Shown piece after piece: positions 6,532 through 12,837 of a stretch of 18,804 nucleotides of DNA. A model generated the notes under the pieces. It did no database searches. It was given only the letters and a program-made list of their open reading frames with translations, and had not been told where the DNA came from. The translations under genes were made by a program, and so were the position numbers. Within the stretch, counting starts at the first letter, position 1, and the number at the start of each line of letters is the position of its first letter. Source of the stretch: Spirochaetales bacterium. Its GTDB lineage: Bacteria > Spirochaetota > Spirochaetia > Sphaerochaetales > Sphaerochaetaceae. The DNA is taken from contig JALFCJ010000171.1 of assembly GCA_022771185.1 (NCBI GenBank), forward strand, positions 1 to 18,804, written 5' to 3'.

Positions 6532-8938
6532 CCTCGACTTCCATAGTTTTGCCACTCTCTTTTTTCACTGTCTTTCCATCCATTCTTTCTCCGTTGACAG
6601 TGAGAGAGTATTCGTTGCTTCTTCTACCTGAGATATGGAGAGTTGTGTCACCGATCTTTCTTGTGGCAGTGAACTCATTGATCTCTTTAGGTAGGCATGG
6701 ATCGATTTTTATGCCGTCCAGGGTTGGTGTAATACCCATAATAAACTGAGAAGCGTTTACAAATGTCCAAGCGGCGCATCCTGTAAGCCAGCTGTTCTTT
6801 CCTTCGCCTTCATTCTGGGCATCTCTTCCTGCAACCATCTGAGAGTATACATAAGGCTCTGTCTTATGTATCTCACTGATGTCTTCCAGGTATGCAGGGC
6901 AGATCTTCCTGTATATTTCAAAGGCTCTGTCTCCGTGGCCAAGATAAGCTTCTGCACAGCTTACCCAAGGGTTGTTATGACAGAAGATGCCGGCATTCTC
7001 CTTGTATCCTTGAGGATATGATGACACTTCTCCAAGGTTCAGGTGATACTCTTTATAAGCTGGCTGTAACAATACGATTCCATACTTTGTATCCAGATAC
7101 TTCTTTACGCTTTCCAGAGCTTTCTCAGCCTTGCCGTCTTCAACTCCGATTCCAGCCATTACACACATGCCTTGAGGCTCGATGAATATCTTTCCGTCGT
7201 CACAGAGATGGCTTCCGACAGGATTGGAGAATGCATCATAGGCTCTTACAAACCATTCACCATCCCAGCCTGCTGTTTCGGTGGCTTCTGTCATCTTCTC
7301 TATTTCTATCTCTATTTCTTTCTTTTCCTCTTCCAAGCCTAAGTGGGAAAGTATCTCGACATACTGCTTGGCATACTTCACGAAGAGGCCGGCGATGAAT
7401 ACAGATTCAGCTTTTCCACTTTCAAAGTTGGAGCAAGTCTGGAAACTCTCTCCAGGAGTGGAAGAGAAGCAGTTTAAGTTCAGACAGTCGTTCCAGTCTG
7501 CCCTGCCGATGAGAGGTAAGCCATGAGGGCCTTTATGAGAGATAGTGTATCCTATACAGCGTCTCAGGTGCTCCAAGAGACTCTTAGCTTTGGTCTCGTC
7601 ATTGTTGAATGGAACGTTTTCTTCAAGAATAGACCAATCTCCTGTCTCAGAGAGGTATGAGTATGTGCAGGCGACAAGCCACAATGGGTCGTCATTGAAG
7701 CCTCCGCCTATATCTGCGTTGCCTTTCTTATCCAGCGGCTGGTACTGGTGGTATGTTGATCCATCTTCAAACTGAATAGATGCTATGTCGATTATTCTCT
7801 CTCTGGCCCTCTCAGGGATTATATGCATAAAGCCAAGAAGGTCCTGGCAAGAGTCTCTGAAGCCCATTCCTCTTCCGATTCCACTCTCATAGTAGGAAGC
7901 GGATCGGGACATATTGAATGTGACCATACACTGATACTGGTTCCAAATGTTCACCATTCTGTCGAACTTCTCGTCGCCAGTAGATATATGATAAGAAGAC
8001 AAAAGGAAATCCCAATAATCTTTAAGTTCCTGTAGTTTTTTCTCTACATCTTCCCTCGTCTGATACTTATTCTGCATCTCATGGGCTTTCTCTTTATTGA
8101 TGACGCCTGGTTTCTCCCATTTTTCTTCATCTTTGTTTTCGATGTATCCCAGTACAAAGATAAGAGTCTTCTCTTCCTGAGGGGCGAGAGTAAATCTGTT
8201 TTCCAAGGCAGCGATAGGAGACCAGCCTGAAGCATGAGAGTTCTTCATTCTGCCTTCTGTAATGGAAGAAGGAGTATCCCAATTGTTAAAGCGTCCCAGA
8301 AAAGAGGCTCTATCTGAGTCGAAGCCTGTGACTTCCTCGTTTACAGCGAAGAATGCATAGTGGTTTCTTCTCTCCCTATACTCTGTCTTATGGTAGATAG
8401 CCTTTTTCTCTATCTCCACTTCTCCTGTCGAGTAGTTGCGCTGGAAATTTGTGAAATCATCCCAAGCATTCCATAGGCACCACTCTACAGCACCTACAGT
8501 TCTGATGTTTCTTGTCTTATCGCCATTGTTCCTCACAGTAAGCATCATTACTTCTGCTCTTTCTCCCATAGGTACAAAGCACAAAAGCTCAGATGAAATG
8601 TCATCCTTTGTTCCCTTGAAGATAGAGTATCCTAGTCCATGTCTCGCTTCATAAAAGTCCAAAGGAGTCTTTGCTGGCATAAAGGATGGAGACCAAGCGG
8701 AACTATCGTCTGAAGAGATGTAGAACATGCGTCCTCCATTATCTTCAGGGACATTGTTATATCTGAAACGTGTGATACGTCTCATCTTTGCGTCTTTATA
8801 GAAGTCATATCCACCTGCAGTGTTTGAAATAAGACCAAAGAAGTCTTCATTACCCAAGTAGTTAATCCAGGGAAGGGGGGTATATGGTGTTTCAATTACA
8901 TATTCTTTTCTTGCATCATCGAAGTGACCGAATTTCAC
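6518..8938 (-). CDS. Cellobiose phosphorylase (glycoside hydrolase family 94)
   Basis: This 806-residue cytoplasmic enzyme splits cellobiose with phosphate into glucose 1-phosphate and glucose, which saves ATP in cellulose-derived sugar use. The protein closely resembles the Cellvibrio gilvus enzyme as I remember it. MKFGHFDDARKEYVIETP, the KMRRITRFRYNN segment (61-72), NIWNQYQCMVTFNMSRSAS and GRGMGFRDS (365-373) are nearly identical. The catalytic acid is the Asp of GRADWNDCLNLN (Asp484), and the phosphate-site region YKENAGIFCHNNPW is intact. Because GRGMGF and NQYQCMVTF match cellobiose rather than chitobiose phosphorylase, I prefer cellobiose. The start is GTG at 8936-8938, supported by AAAGGAG at 8945-8951 on the minus strand. 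A TTAGTT palindrome lies directly upstream. No transporter or other cellobiose gene is adjacent. Confidence 0.93.
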   Translation of the reverse strand: MKFGHFDDARKEYVIETPYTPLPWINYLGNEDFFGLISNTAGGYDFYKDAKMRRITRFRYNNVPEDNGGRMFYISSDDSSAWSPSFMPAKTPLDFYEARHGLGYSIFKGTKDDISSELLCFVPMGERAEVMMLTVRNNGDKTRNIRTVGAVEWCLWNAWDDFTNFQRNYSTGEVEIEKKAIYHKTEYRERRNHYAFFAVNEEVTGFDSDRASFLGRFNNWDTPSSITEGRMKNSHASGWSPIAALENRFTLAPQEEKTLIFVLGYIENKDEEKWEKPGVINKEKAHEMQNKYQTREDVEKKLQELKDYWDFLLSSYHISTGDEKFDRMVNIWNQYQCMVTFNMSRSASYYESGIGRGMGFRDSCQDLLGFMHIIPERARERIIDIASIQFEDGSTYHQYQPLDKKGNADIGGGFNDDPLWLVACTYSYLSETGDWSILEENVPFNNDETKAKSLLEHLRRCIGYTISHKGPHGLPLIGRADWNDCLNLNCFSSTPGESFQTCSNFESGKAESVFIAGLFVKYAKQYVEILSHLGLEEEKKEIEIEIEKMTEATETAGWDGEWFVRAYDAFSNPVGSHLCDDGKIFIEPQGMCVMAGIGVEDGKAEKALESVKKYLDTKYGIVLLQPAYKEYHLNLGEVSSYPQGYKENAGIFCHNNPWVSCAEAYLGHGDRAFEIYRKICPAYLEDISEIHKTEPYVYSQMVAGRDAQNEGEGKNSWLTGCAAWTFVNASQFIMGITPTLDGIKIDPCLPKEINEFTATRKIGDTTLHISGRRSNEYSLTVNGERMDGKTVKKESGKTMEVEVTYL

Positions 8939-8953
8939 AGTAAGCTCCTTTTA

Positions 8954-8976
8954 GTTAGTTTATTCAGTGAACTAAC
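8954..8976 (-). promoter_or_regulatory. TTAGTT/AACTAA palindrome, probable sugar-repressor operator
   Basis: GTTAGTT (8954-8960) and AACTAAC (8970-8976) are perfect inverted arms around 9 bases; within 8955-8975 each 10-base half matches the other at 8 positions. The half-site TTAGTTT resembles operators of ROK-family XylR-type repressors. It lies 2 bases beyond the AAAGGAG site of the phosphorylase gene, with a possible -10 box TTTAAT at 8980-8985 just upstream, so bound protein would block transcription. The repressor is not encoded in this window. Confidence 0.5.
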
Positions 8977-9052
8977 AACATTAAAACACTGTTTCTGAAA
9001 TAACGAAAGAAAAAAAGATTAAGAGTTGTGAAATATCTTCCGATTATCCTTT

Positions 9053-9081
9053 AAAACGCGACATATTTCGGGAAAAACGCG
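9053..9081. repeat. Paired AAAACGCG direct repeats upstream of 9104 gene
   Basis: AAAACGCG occurs at 9053-9060 and 9074-9081, 21 bases apart (two helical turns). The second copy overlaps the palindrome AACGCGTT (9076-9083). CpG-rich octamers stand out in this AT-rich spacer. They lie 20-50 bases upstream of the Rpn-like gene and could be a protein-binding pair. Confidence 0.35.
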
Positions 9082-9103
9082 TTCTTAATAATAAGAGGAC
9101 AAT

Positions 9104-9865
9104 ATGAAAAACCATAACGAGTATAAGAAAAACAAAGAGTGTGCGGCATTTGATGAACTGATGATCTATCCTTTCTTTTCTTCTTATTGGAGAAAAGATG
9201 AATTAATCTCAACATTTATCGGGGAAGAAATTGAAATAACTAGATTCTACCCATTAGTGATGGATATAGCCGTTGGAAAGATGGCTCTCGCTTTAGAGAT
9301 GGAAGCCGTCAGCGGAGACGACACCTACTATATATTTATGAAGAAGATCGATAGAAGTTATACTTTTAAGGCGATAAAGGATTTGATTACTGTTTCTTTT
9401 CTCACCCTTTTGGATAAGAGGGACCAAGATAAATATTCCAAGTTATTTTTTATCCTGATAACAGACCTGGATATGGCCCCTGATTTCCTTGTTGAGAGAA
9501 AGAACATGCTGGAGGATTATGGTATGGATGGAAACCTCACTGCTGTCTGTATCTATCCTCAGTCTACAGAAGAGGGAGAACTTAAAGATATAGTACTTGA
9601 ACTCAATAATGGAGAAAGAGGCCCTCTTCTTAATGAGGATATAAGAGATTGCATTAAGTGGCTTAATACAAAAGAGGGAAAAAGAAGATACAAGTATTAC
9701 TGGAAAATGATAGAGAGTAGGTGGAAGGCCAACCTTGCAAAAGAGCTTATGGAAACAGGGCTCAGTGAAATAGAGATAAAAGAGGCGTTGAATATGAACG
9801 ACGAAGAGATCTCTTTATTTCGAGAGATAAAAGAAAGAAGAGAAAACTTTCTCTCGATGCTATAG
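9104..9865 (+). CDS. Divergent Rpn/PD-(D/E)XK transposase-like protein
   Basis: A 253-residue soluble protein that I place, with reservation, near the Rpn family of recombination-promoting nucleases. The C-terminal part (LAKELMETGLSEIEIKEALNMNDEEISLFREIK, about 211-243) has the helix-turn-helix-like LLxxGLSxEEIAxxTGLSxEEI pattern that ends most Rpn-type proteins. In the N-terminal half, Asp54 (VMDIAVG) and Glu65-Met-Glu67 (ALEMEA) sit where the family has D and E-x-Q/K. The final Gln or Lys is a Glu here, so the nuclease site may be inactive or different. The start ATG at 9104 follows AAGAGGA (9093-9099). The gene converges on the DUF1648 gene and shares the stop-codon palindrome CTATAG with it. 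It could instead be an unrelated hypothetical protein. Confidence 0.5.
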   Translation: MKNHNEYKKNKECAAFDELMIYPFFSSYWRKDELISTFIGEEIEITRFYPLVMDIAVGKMALALEMEAVSGDDTYYIFMKKIDRSYTFKAIKDLITVSFLTLLDKRDQDKYSKLFFILITDLDMAPDFLVERKNMLEDYGMDGNLTAVCIYPQSTEEGELKDIVLELNNGERGPLLNEDIRDCIKWLNTKEGKRRYKYYWKMIESRWKANLAKELMETGLSEIEIKEALNMNDEEISLFREIKERRENFLSML

Positions 9866-10147
9866 GTTAATTCCTATCATTACTAACAGTATAAGAATAC
9901 CCAATACAGAGCCCATTAGGTACTTTTTGCTTCTCTCATCACTTTCATCAAGATTCATTGAGAGTATTGCGGGGACGATGGAAATAAGAAGCGGCACTAC
10001 AAGCGCTGGAATCTTTCCCATGGTGTTTACTCCACCCGATGAATTGAACTGAGTGATTATGTTTTCAGGGAGAGCAATAAAACCAAACGTTCCCAGTATT
10101 ACAGAAGCCACAATAAGTGCAATGGCGATTTTCTTATTCTTATTCAT
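9860..10147 (-). CDS. Small DUF1648 membrane protein
   Basis: The protein has 95 residues with three predicted membrane helices (about 8-28, 48-66 and 76-94). Between the first two is FIALPENIITQFNSSGGVNTMGKIPAL, the signature of DUF1648, whose usual pattern is LPxxIPxHxNxxGxxDxxGxK. The domain is common in small integral membrane proteins of unknown function and in SdpI-type immunity proteins. A longer frame begins at 10279, but I chose ATG 10147 because a perfect TATAAT lies 7 bases upstream of it and the extra 44 residues would be read through promoter and repeat sequence. No ribosome-binding site is seen, which suits a leaderless mRNA. Its stop codon overlaps that of the convergent 9104-9865 gene. 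Confidence 0.75.
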   Translation of the reverse strand: MNKNKKIAIALIVASVILGTFGFIALPENIITQFNSSGGVNTMGKIPALVVPLLISIVPAILSMNLDESDERSKKYLMGSVLGILILLVMIGINL

Positions 10148-10182
10148 AGTGTGAATTATAAAGCCTAAAAACAGACTTTCAA
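10148..10182 (-). promoter_or_regulatory. Predicted leaderless promoter of the DUF1648 gene
   Basis: On the minus strand TTGAAA (10177-10182), a 16-base spacer and a perfect TATAAT (10155-10160) are followed by 7 bases and the ATG at 10147. Transcription should begin at or one base before the start codon. Confidence 0.65.
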
Positions 10183-10186
10183 TACG

Positions 10187-10288
10187 CTTTATGTGCACTT
10201 TCTCTCCTTTTATGCGTTTCATGTGCGGTTTTGAAAGATGAGGACACAGAGAAGCGCACATAAAGTGCCAATAGTGCAATTAAAGTGC
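10187..10288. repeat. Cluster of GTGC/GCAC repeats between divergent genes
   Basis: CTTTATGTGC (10187-10196) has a perfect inverted copy GCACATAAAG (10256-10265). A looser direct copy CGTTTCATGTGC lies at 10215-10226. AAAGTGC occurs at 10262-10268 and 10282-10288, 20 bases apart, with AGTGC (10273-10277) between them, and an inverted GCACTTT lies at 10195-10201. The cluster ends 5 bases upstream of the -35 box of the DUF1648 promoter and about 100 bases before the OMP gene, so it is probably a multi-site regulatory region. The binding protein is unknown. Confidence 0.5.
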
Positions 10289-10387
10289 AAATAAAAAATT
10301 ATCAAAAATTTTTAAAAACATTTTTTGCCGTTGCTATAGGTGTGCGGGGTGGGGAGTAAATTGTAGTTGTAATAAGGAAGCAAAGAA

Positions 10388-10942
10388 ATGAAAAACACAA
10401 CAAAGAAAGTTATCACAATCGTGGCAGTCTTGATCCTCGCAGCAGTATCTCTTTCTGCAAAGGTAAGCATTAAGAGCACAGCTGGAGCAACAAGATTCTT
10501 TGCAATGTCTGTTAACTCAGCTGCAGGTGGATATCTTGTTGACGGTGTCACTGCTGGTGTCGATGCTCTTGTTGATGTTGGTTCCGACAACAAAGTCTCC
10601 CTTGAGGCAAATGCCAAGAAGGCAGCAGACAACAGCTTATCAGTTCTTACTTTCAATGCTTCTTTCTACAAAGATGCTTCCATCATGGAAGATATGAAAC
10701 TCTTCCTTGAAAGCGGAGTAGAGACACACCTTGTTCTTTCTGACGGAATCGGAACAGAAATGGGTCTTGCCTGCAAGGGAGGCATCAGCTATCAGGCATC
10801 AGAGAATTTCGAAATCGTTATGAGCGCAGGCGTCAGAAACATGTTCTTCTCAACAGCATGTTCATCAATGTACTCATCTGTTTCACAGTCCGTCAGTATG
10901 ATCGGTGTAGATGCTGGTGTCGAATGCACATATAAGTTCTGA
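10388..10942 (+). CDS. Small secreted outer-membrane beta-barrel-like protein
   Basis: A 184-residue protein of no named family. Residues 1-24 are a signal peptide (MKNTTKKVITIVAVLILAAVSLSA), followed by alternating polar and hydrophobic strands rich in Gly, Ser, Val and Ala. It ends in GVDAGVECTYKF; a terminal aromatic strand finishing in Phe is the signal that the BAM complex reads in outer-membrane proteins. About eight strands can be imagined, so a small barrel is likely. The ATG at 10388 is preceded by AAGGAAG (10374-10380). Codon choice (GCA, AAG, TCC) differs from neighbours and resembles that of well-expressed genes. A 39-codon gene follows after 13 bases and is probably cotranscribed. 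The function (structural, adhesion or pore) is unknown. Confidence 0.75.
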   Translation: MKNTTKKVITIVAVLILAAVSLSAKVSIKSTAGATRFFAMSVNSAAGGYLVDGVTAGVDALVDVGSDNKVSLEANAKKAADNSLSVLTFNASFYKDASIMEDMKLFLESGVETHLVLSDGIGTEMGLACKGGISYQASENFEIVMSAGVRNMFFSTACSSMYSSVSQSVSMIGVDAGVECTYKF

Positions 10943-10955
10943 TTGGAGGTCGAAT

Positions 10956-11075
10956 ATGACAATGATATTAATGTTGACAGAGTTGGTAGTGGGAGTCCTT
11001 GCGATCTCCAAAGTAGTTCAGATCATCTTGAAAATCTATAAGTCTATTCCGGAGGAAAATAGAAAAGTAGCGTAA
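10956..11075 (+). CDS. 39-residue single-helix membrane peptide
   Basis: ATG at 10956, preceded by a perfect GGAGG (10945-10949) with 6 bases of spacing, opens a 39-codon frame ending in TAA at 11073-11075. The peptide begins MTMILMLTELVVGVLAIS, with one hydrophobic helix at about 3-27, and continues KVVQIILKIYKSIPEENRKVA, giving a charged tail. It starts 13 bases after the stop of the outer-membrane-like gene, so both should share an mRNA. Small proteins of this shape include holin-like toxins, type I toxins and membrane-complex helper peptides; nothing here separates these. The strong ribosome site and position after a real gene are the evidence that it is expressed. No relative is known to me. 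Confidence 0.65.
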   Translation: MTMILMLTELVVGVLAISKVVQIILKIYKSIPEENRKVA

Positions 11076-11159
11076 AACGAGAACATTCATGATTCTTAAC
11101 CCTCATAGTTTTCCTGGATTTGAGTTTTAAGAGTTCTGATTGTGGAGTATTCATCGTCA

Positions 11160-11614
11160 AAGATATTTCCTGGTTGTCTGTGGGCTTGGATTACTCTTCT
11201 CGACTTAATTATGCATCGGATGTGGCAGAGCTTTGCCCTCTATTACCCGCATGTGGGTAGAGCTCTTCCACTGGAATTATAGAAAGTATCAATCGGCTGT
11301 ATTTGGCCAGATTAATATTTCTTAGTCCTATCGATTGATAGGAGCTTGGATTACTGTGTCCAGGATAACCCCTGGTCTCCGAAGGCCACAAAATCTTCCT
11401 TATTACACACACTGTGTCTTCGGAGGCCAAGGGATTATATATATCTCTTTATATGTGGACTTTTCCCGTCCTATAAAGGGGGTGAATATATGGCGTAAAC
11501 CACCTGAGGTTTATTTTCCTACTCCATAAACCTTAGATATAATCGGGGGATTATTTGTTTACGTCTAAAATCTTAAGAGAGTATCAGCAGGAATACTGCC
11601 GGCTCTCTTTTTTT
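11160..11614 (+). ncRNA. Candidate structured RNA, unknown class
   Basis: The 583 bases 11076-11658 hold no convincing gene. From about 11160 they carry an unusual density of strong stems: a hairpin at 11238-11262; TATCAATCG (11287-11295) with CGATTGATA (11332-11340); TCCTATC (11326-11332) with GATAGGA (11337-11343); CCAGG/CCTGG (11360-11375); an 11-bp stem GGTCTCCGAAG (11374-11384) with CTTCGGAGGCC (11418-11428); ACACA/TGTGT (11405-11417); and a three-way junction at 11494-11563. The region closes with an intrinsic terminator. I tested it against remembered hallmarks of RNase P, tmRNA, SRP, T-box and common riboswitches and found none. It may be a free-standing RNA, a long 3' end of the 10388-11075 transcript, or a leader for the deacylase gene. 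Ends are approximate. Confidence 0.5.
11575..11614 (+). terminator. Intrinsic terminator upstream of the deacylase gene
   Basis: AAGAGAG (11575-11581) pairs with CTCTCTT (11603-11609), with an inner stem GCAG (11587-11590)/CTGC (11596-11599), and the run TTTTTTT occupies 11608-11614. It lies 44 bases before the deacylase ATG, so it ends an upstream RNA or acts as an attenuator. Confidence 0.8.
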
Positions 11615-11658
11615 CATATCTATTATCAAAGCAAAAAAGAAAGTATCATCGAGATAAT

Positions 11659-12150
11659 ATGGATAGCCAAGAGTTACGTAAAGAATTGAGAAAGAGGAAT
11701 ATAGAGTTTGAAGAAGTCTTTCATAAGGCAGTATATACTGCAGAAGAGGGACATATGCTCTCTCTCCCTCATGGCGAAGCGGAAGCTAAGAATCTCTTTC
11801 TGAAGAGCAAGAAATCCTTTGTCTTAATGACTCTTAAGGGTGATAAGAGAGTAGACTTGAAAGCAATGGCGAAAGAACTGGGTTATTCTTCCTTCTCTTT
11901 TGCCAAGGAAGATGATCTATGCTCTCTTTTGTCTCTTACTCCAGGCTCCGTCACTCCTATGGGGCTATTGAATGATAAAGAGAGAAGAGTTGTGTTCTAC
12001 TTGGATTCTGAGTTCAAAGACTCTCTTGTTTATGTACACCCAATGGAGAATACATCGTCCCTTCTTCTTTCTTCCAATGATCTATATCTTTTCTTATCTT
12101 CCCAAGGCATCAAATGCAATTGGATAGATATAAAGACAAAGGAGGCGTAA
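11659..12150 (+). CDS. YbaK/PrdX-family aminoacyl-tRNA deacylase (proline-tRNA editing)
   Basis: A 163-residue cytoplasmic editing protein that hydrolyses wrongly charged tRNA, typically Ala- or Cys-tRNA(Pro). Family hallmarks are KNLFLKSKK (44-52, with the functional Lys49), GDKRVDLKAMAKELG (61-75), LLSLTPGSVTPMGLLND (90-106), where the GxxxPxG loop lines the active site, and VHPMENTSS (126-134). Length and order fit the free-standing PrdX/ProX branch. ATG 11659 is preceded only by a weak GAGA (11651-11654). The next gene starts at the base after its stop codon, and that gene's AAAGGAGG site is inside this gene's end, so they are translated in tandem. A terminator and a strongly structured region lie just upstream and may control it. 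Confidence 0.88.
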   Translation: MDSQELRKELRKRNIEFEEVFHKAVYTAEEGHMLSLPHGEAEAKNLFLKSKKSFVLMTLKGDKRVDLKAMAKELGYSSFSFAKEDDLCSLLSLTPGSVTPMGLLNDKERRVVFYLDSEFKDSLVYVHPMENTSSLLLSSNDLYLFLSSQGIKCNWIDIKTKEA

Positions 12151-12813
12151 ATGGAGAGTAGAGTCAAGTTTTTTACACAAGTCGATAACGAAGCAGGAAT
12201 AGCAAGCCTCGCTGTATTTTTGTATGGTGAGGGATGCGTTAAACTTAGCTTCCAAGGTGAAGAGAGAGTCGTGGAGCTAAGTAAAGAGAGGAGAAGAGAA
12301 GACTACTTTATTCTTAATACTCACCTATGGAATGGAAAGAAGGATCCTAATCTATATTCCTTTTATGTAGATGACAGAGAGTATAGATTCGGACTCAGAA
12401 CCTTCGGTCTCGATAAAAACAAAGGCTTCTTTCTTAATGGTGAGCACTACGCCCTCGATTCAACAAACACTCTTATTACGGATGATATTTCTGTTCTAGA
12501 TAAGTGTGACGAAGAAGGAATAGTGACTGCATTTCTTTTTCCGTCAGGTCATATGCCTGGAGAAGATGAAATAGCACTTCTATCTTCTCATCCTTCTGTG
12601 TGTTTCTGGGGATATAGAGTAGAAGAGAAAGAAGAAGAGATGAGAAAGCTTAATTCAATTCTCTATTCCTTAGATAAAACCAGAGCGACTATAGGAGTAT
12701 TTGAAGAAAGAGATTCATTCCTTCCTGTTTTCGATCTATCTGTAGTAAACGAAAAGAATGGAGAAGAGAAGGGTGTTGTGGCTCTTAGAGAGGGAGACGG
12801 ATTCAAATTATAA
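12151..12813 (+). CDS. Shrunken family-2 glycosidase (GH2) homologue, probably non-catalytic
   Basis: A 220-residue intact reading frame that resembles only fragments of GH2 beta-galactosidase-type enzymes, which usually exceed 580 residues. HLWNGKKDPNLYSFYV (58-73) and RFGLRTFGLDKNKGFFLNG (79-97) match the end of the GH2 immunoglobulin-like domain and the start of the catalytic barrel. CDEEGI (119-124) and SHPSVCFWGYRVEE (146-159) match barrel segments usually reading CDxxGI and NHPSICFWGLYNE, and LDKTRATI (174-181) matches LDPTRxxT. About 50 residues between LDSTN and LDKCDEEGI are missing, as are the N-terminal sugar-binding domain and everything from the nucleophile Glu on. The acid/base Glu may survive as Glu158 without its Asn partner. 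Strong AAAGGAGG (12138-12145) and zero gap to the deacylase gene suggest it is still translated. Confidence 0.7.
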   Translation: MESRVKFFTQVDNEAGIASLAVFLYGEGCVKLSFQGEERVVELSKERRREDYFILNTHLWNGKKDPNLYSFYVDDREYRFGLRTFGLDKNKGFFLNGEHYALDSTNTLITDDISVLDKCDEEGIVTAFLFPSGHMPGEDEIALLSSHPSVCFWGYRVEEKEEEMRKLNSILYSLDKTRATIGVFEERDSFLPVFDLSVVNEKNGEEKGVVALREGDGFKL

Positions 12814-12832
12814 GGGCGCTTTTGCTGCGCCC
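12814..12832. terminator. Hairpin between convergent genes (bidirectional terminator)
   Basis: GGGCGC (12814-12819) and GCGCCC (12827-12832) form a 6-bp GC-only stem with a seven-base loop, starting one base after the stop codon of the GH2-like gene and 5 bases beyond the stop of the opposite hemolysin III gene. The minus-strand side is followed by TTATAATTT; the plus side has no T run. Confidence 0.6.
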
Positions 12833-12837
12833 CAGAG

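Noticed and set aside
10256..10271. Sigma-54-like promoter (TTGGCAC with GG-N10-GC) on the minus strand
   Set aside because: The match arises from the GTGC repeats, the -12 element is imperfect, and a better TTGAAA/TATAAT promoter lies just before the DUF1648 start codon.
10148..10279. N-terminal extension of the DUF1648 protein to 139 residues
   Set aside because: The extension is Cys/His-rich, unlike the family, and covers the TATAAT promoter and repeat cluster.
10312..10656. A 114-codon frame antisense to the outer-membrane-like gene
   Set aside because: It is opposite a gene with a clear signal peptide and ribosome site, and its own protein shows no domain.
11209..11430. A 73-codon frame on the minus strand
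   Set aside because: Composition is not protein-like, no ribosome-binding site is present, and the frame is explained by the structured region.
11076..11658. T-box or another known riboswitch ahead of the tRNA deacylase gene
   Set aside because: No GGGTGGnACCGCG T-box sequence is present before the terminator, and no conserved core of the riboswitch classes I can recall is seen.
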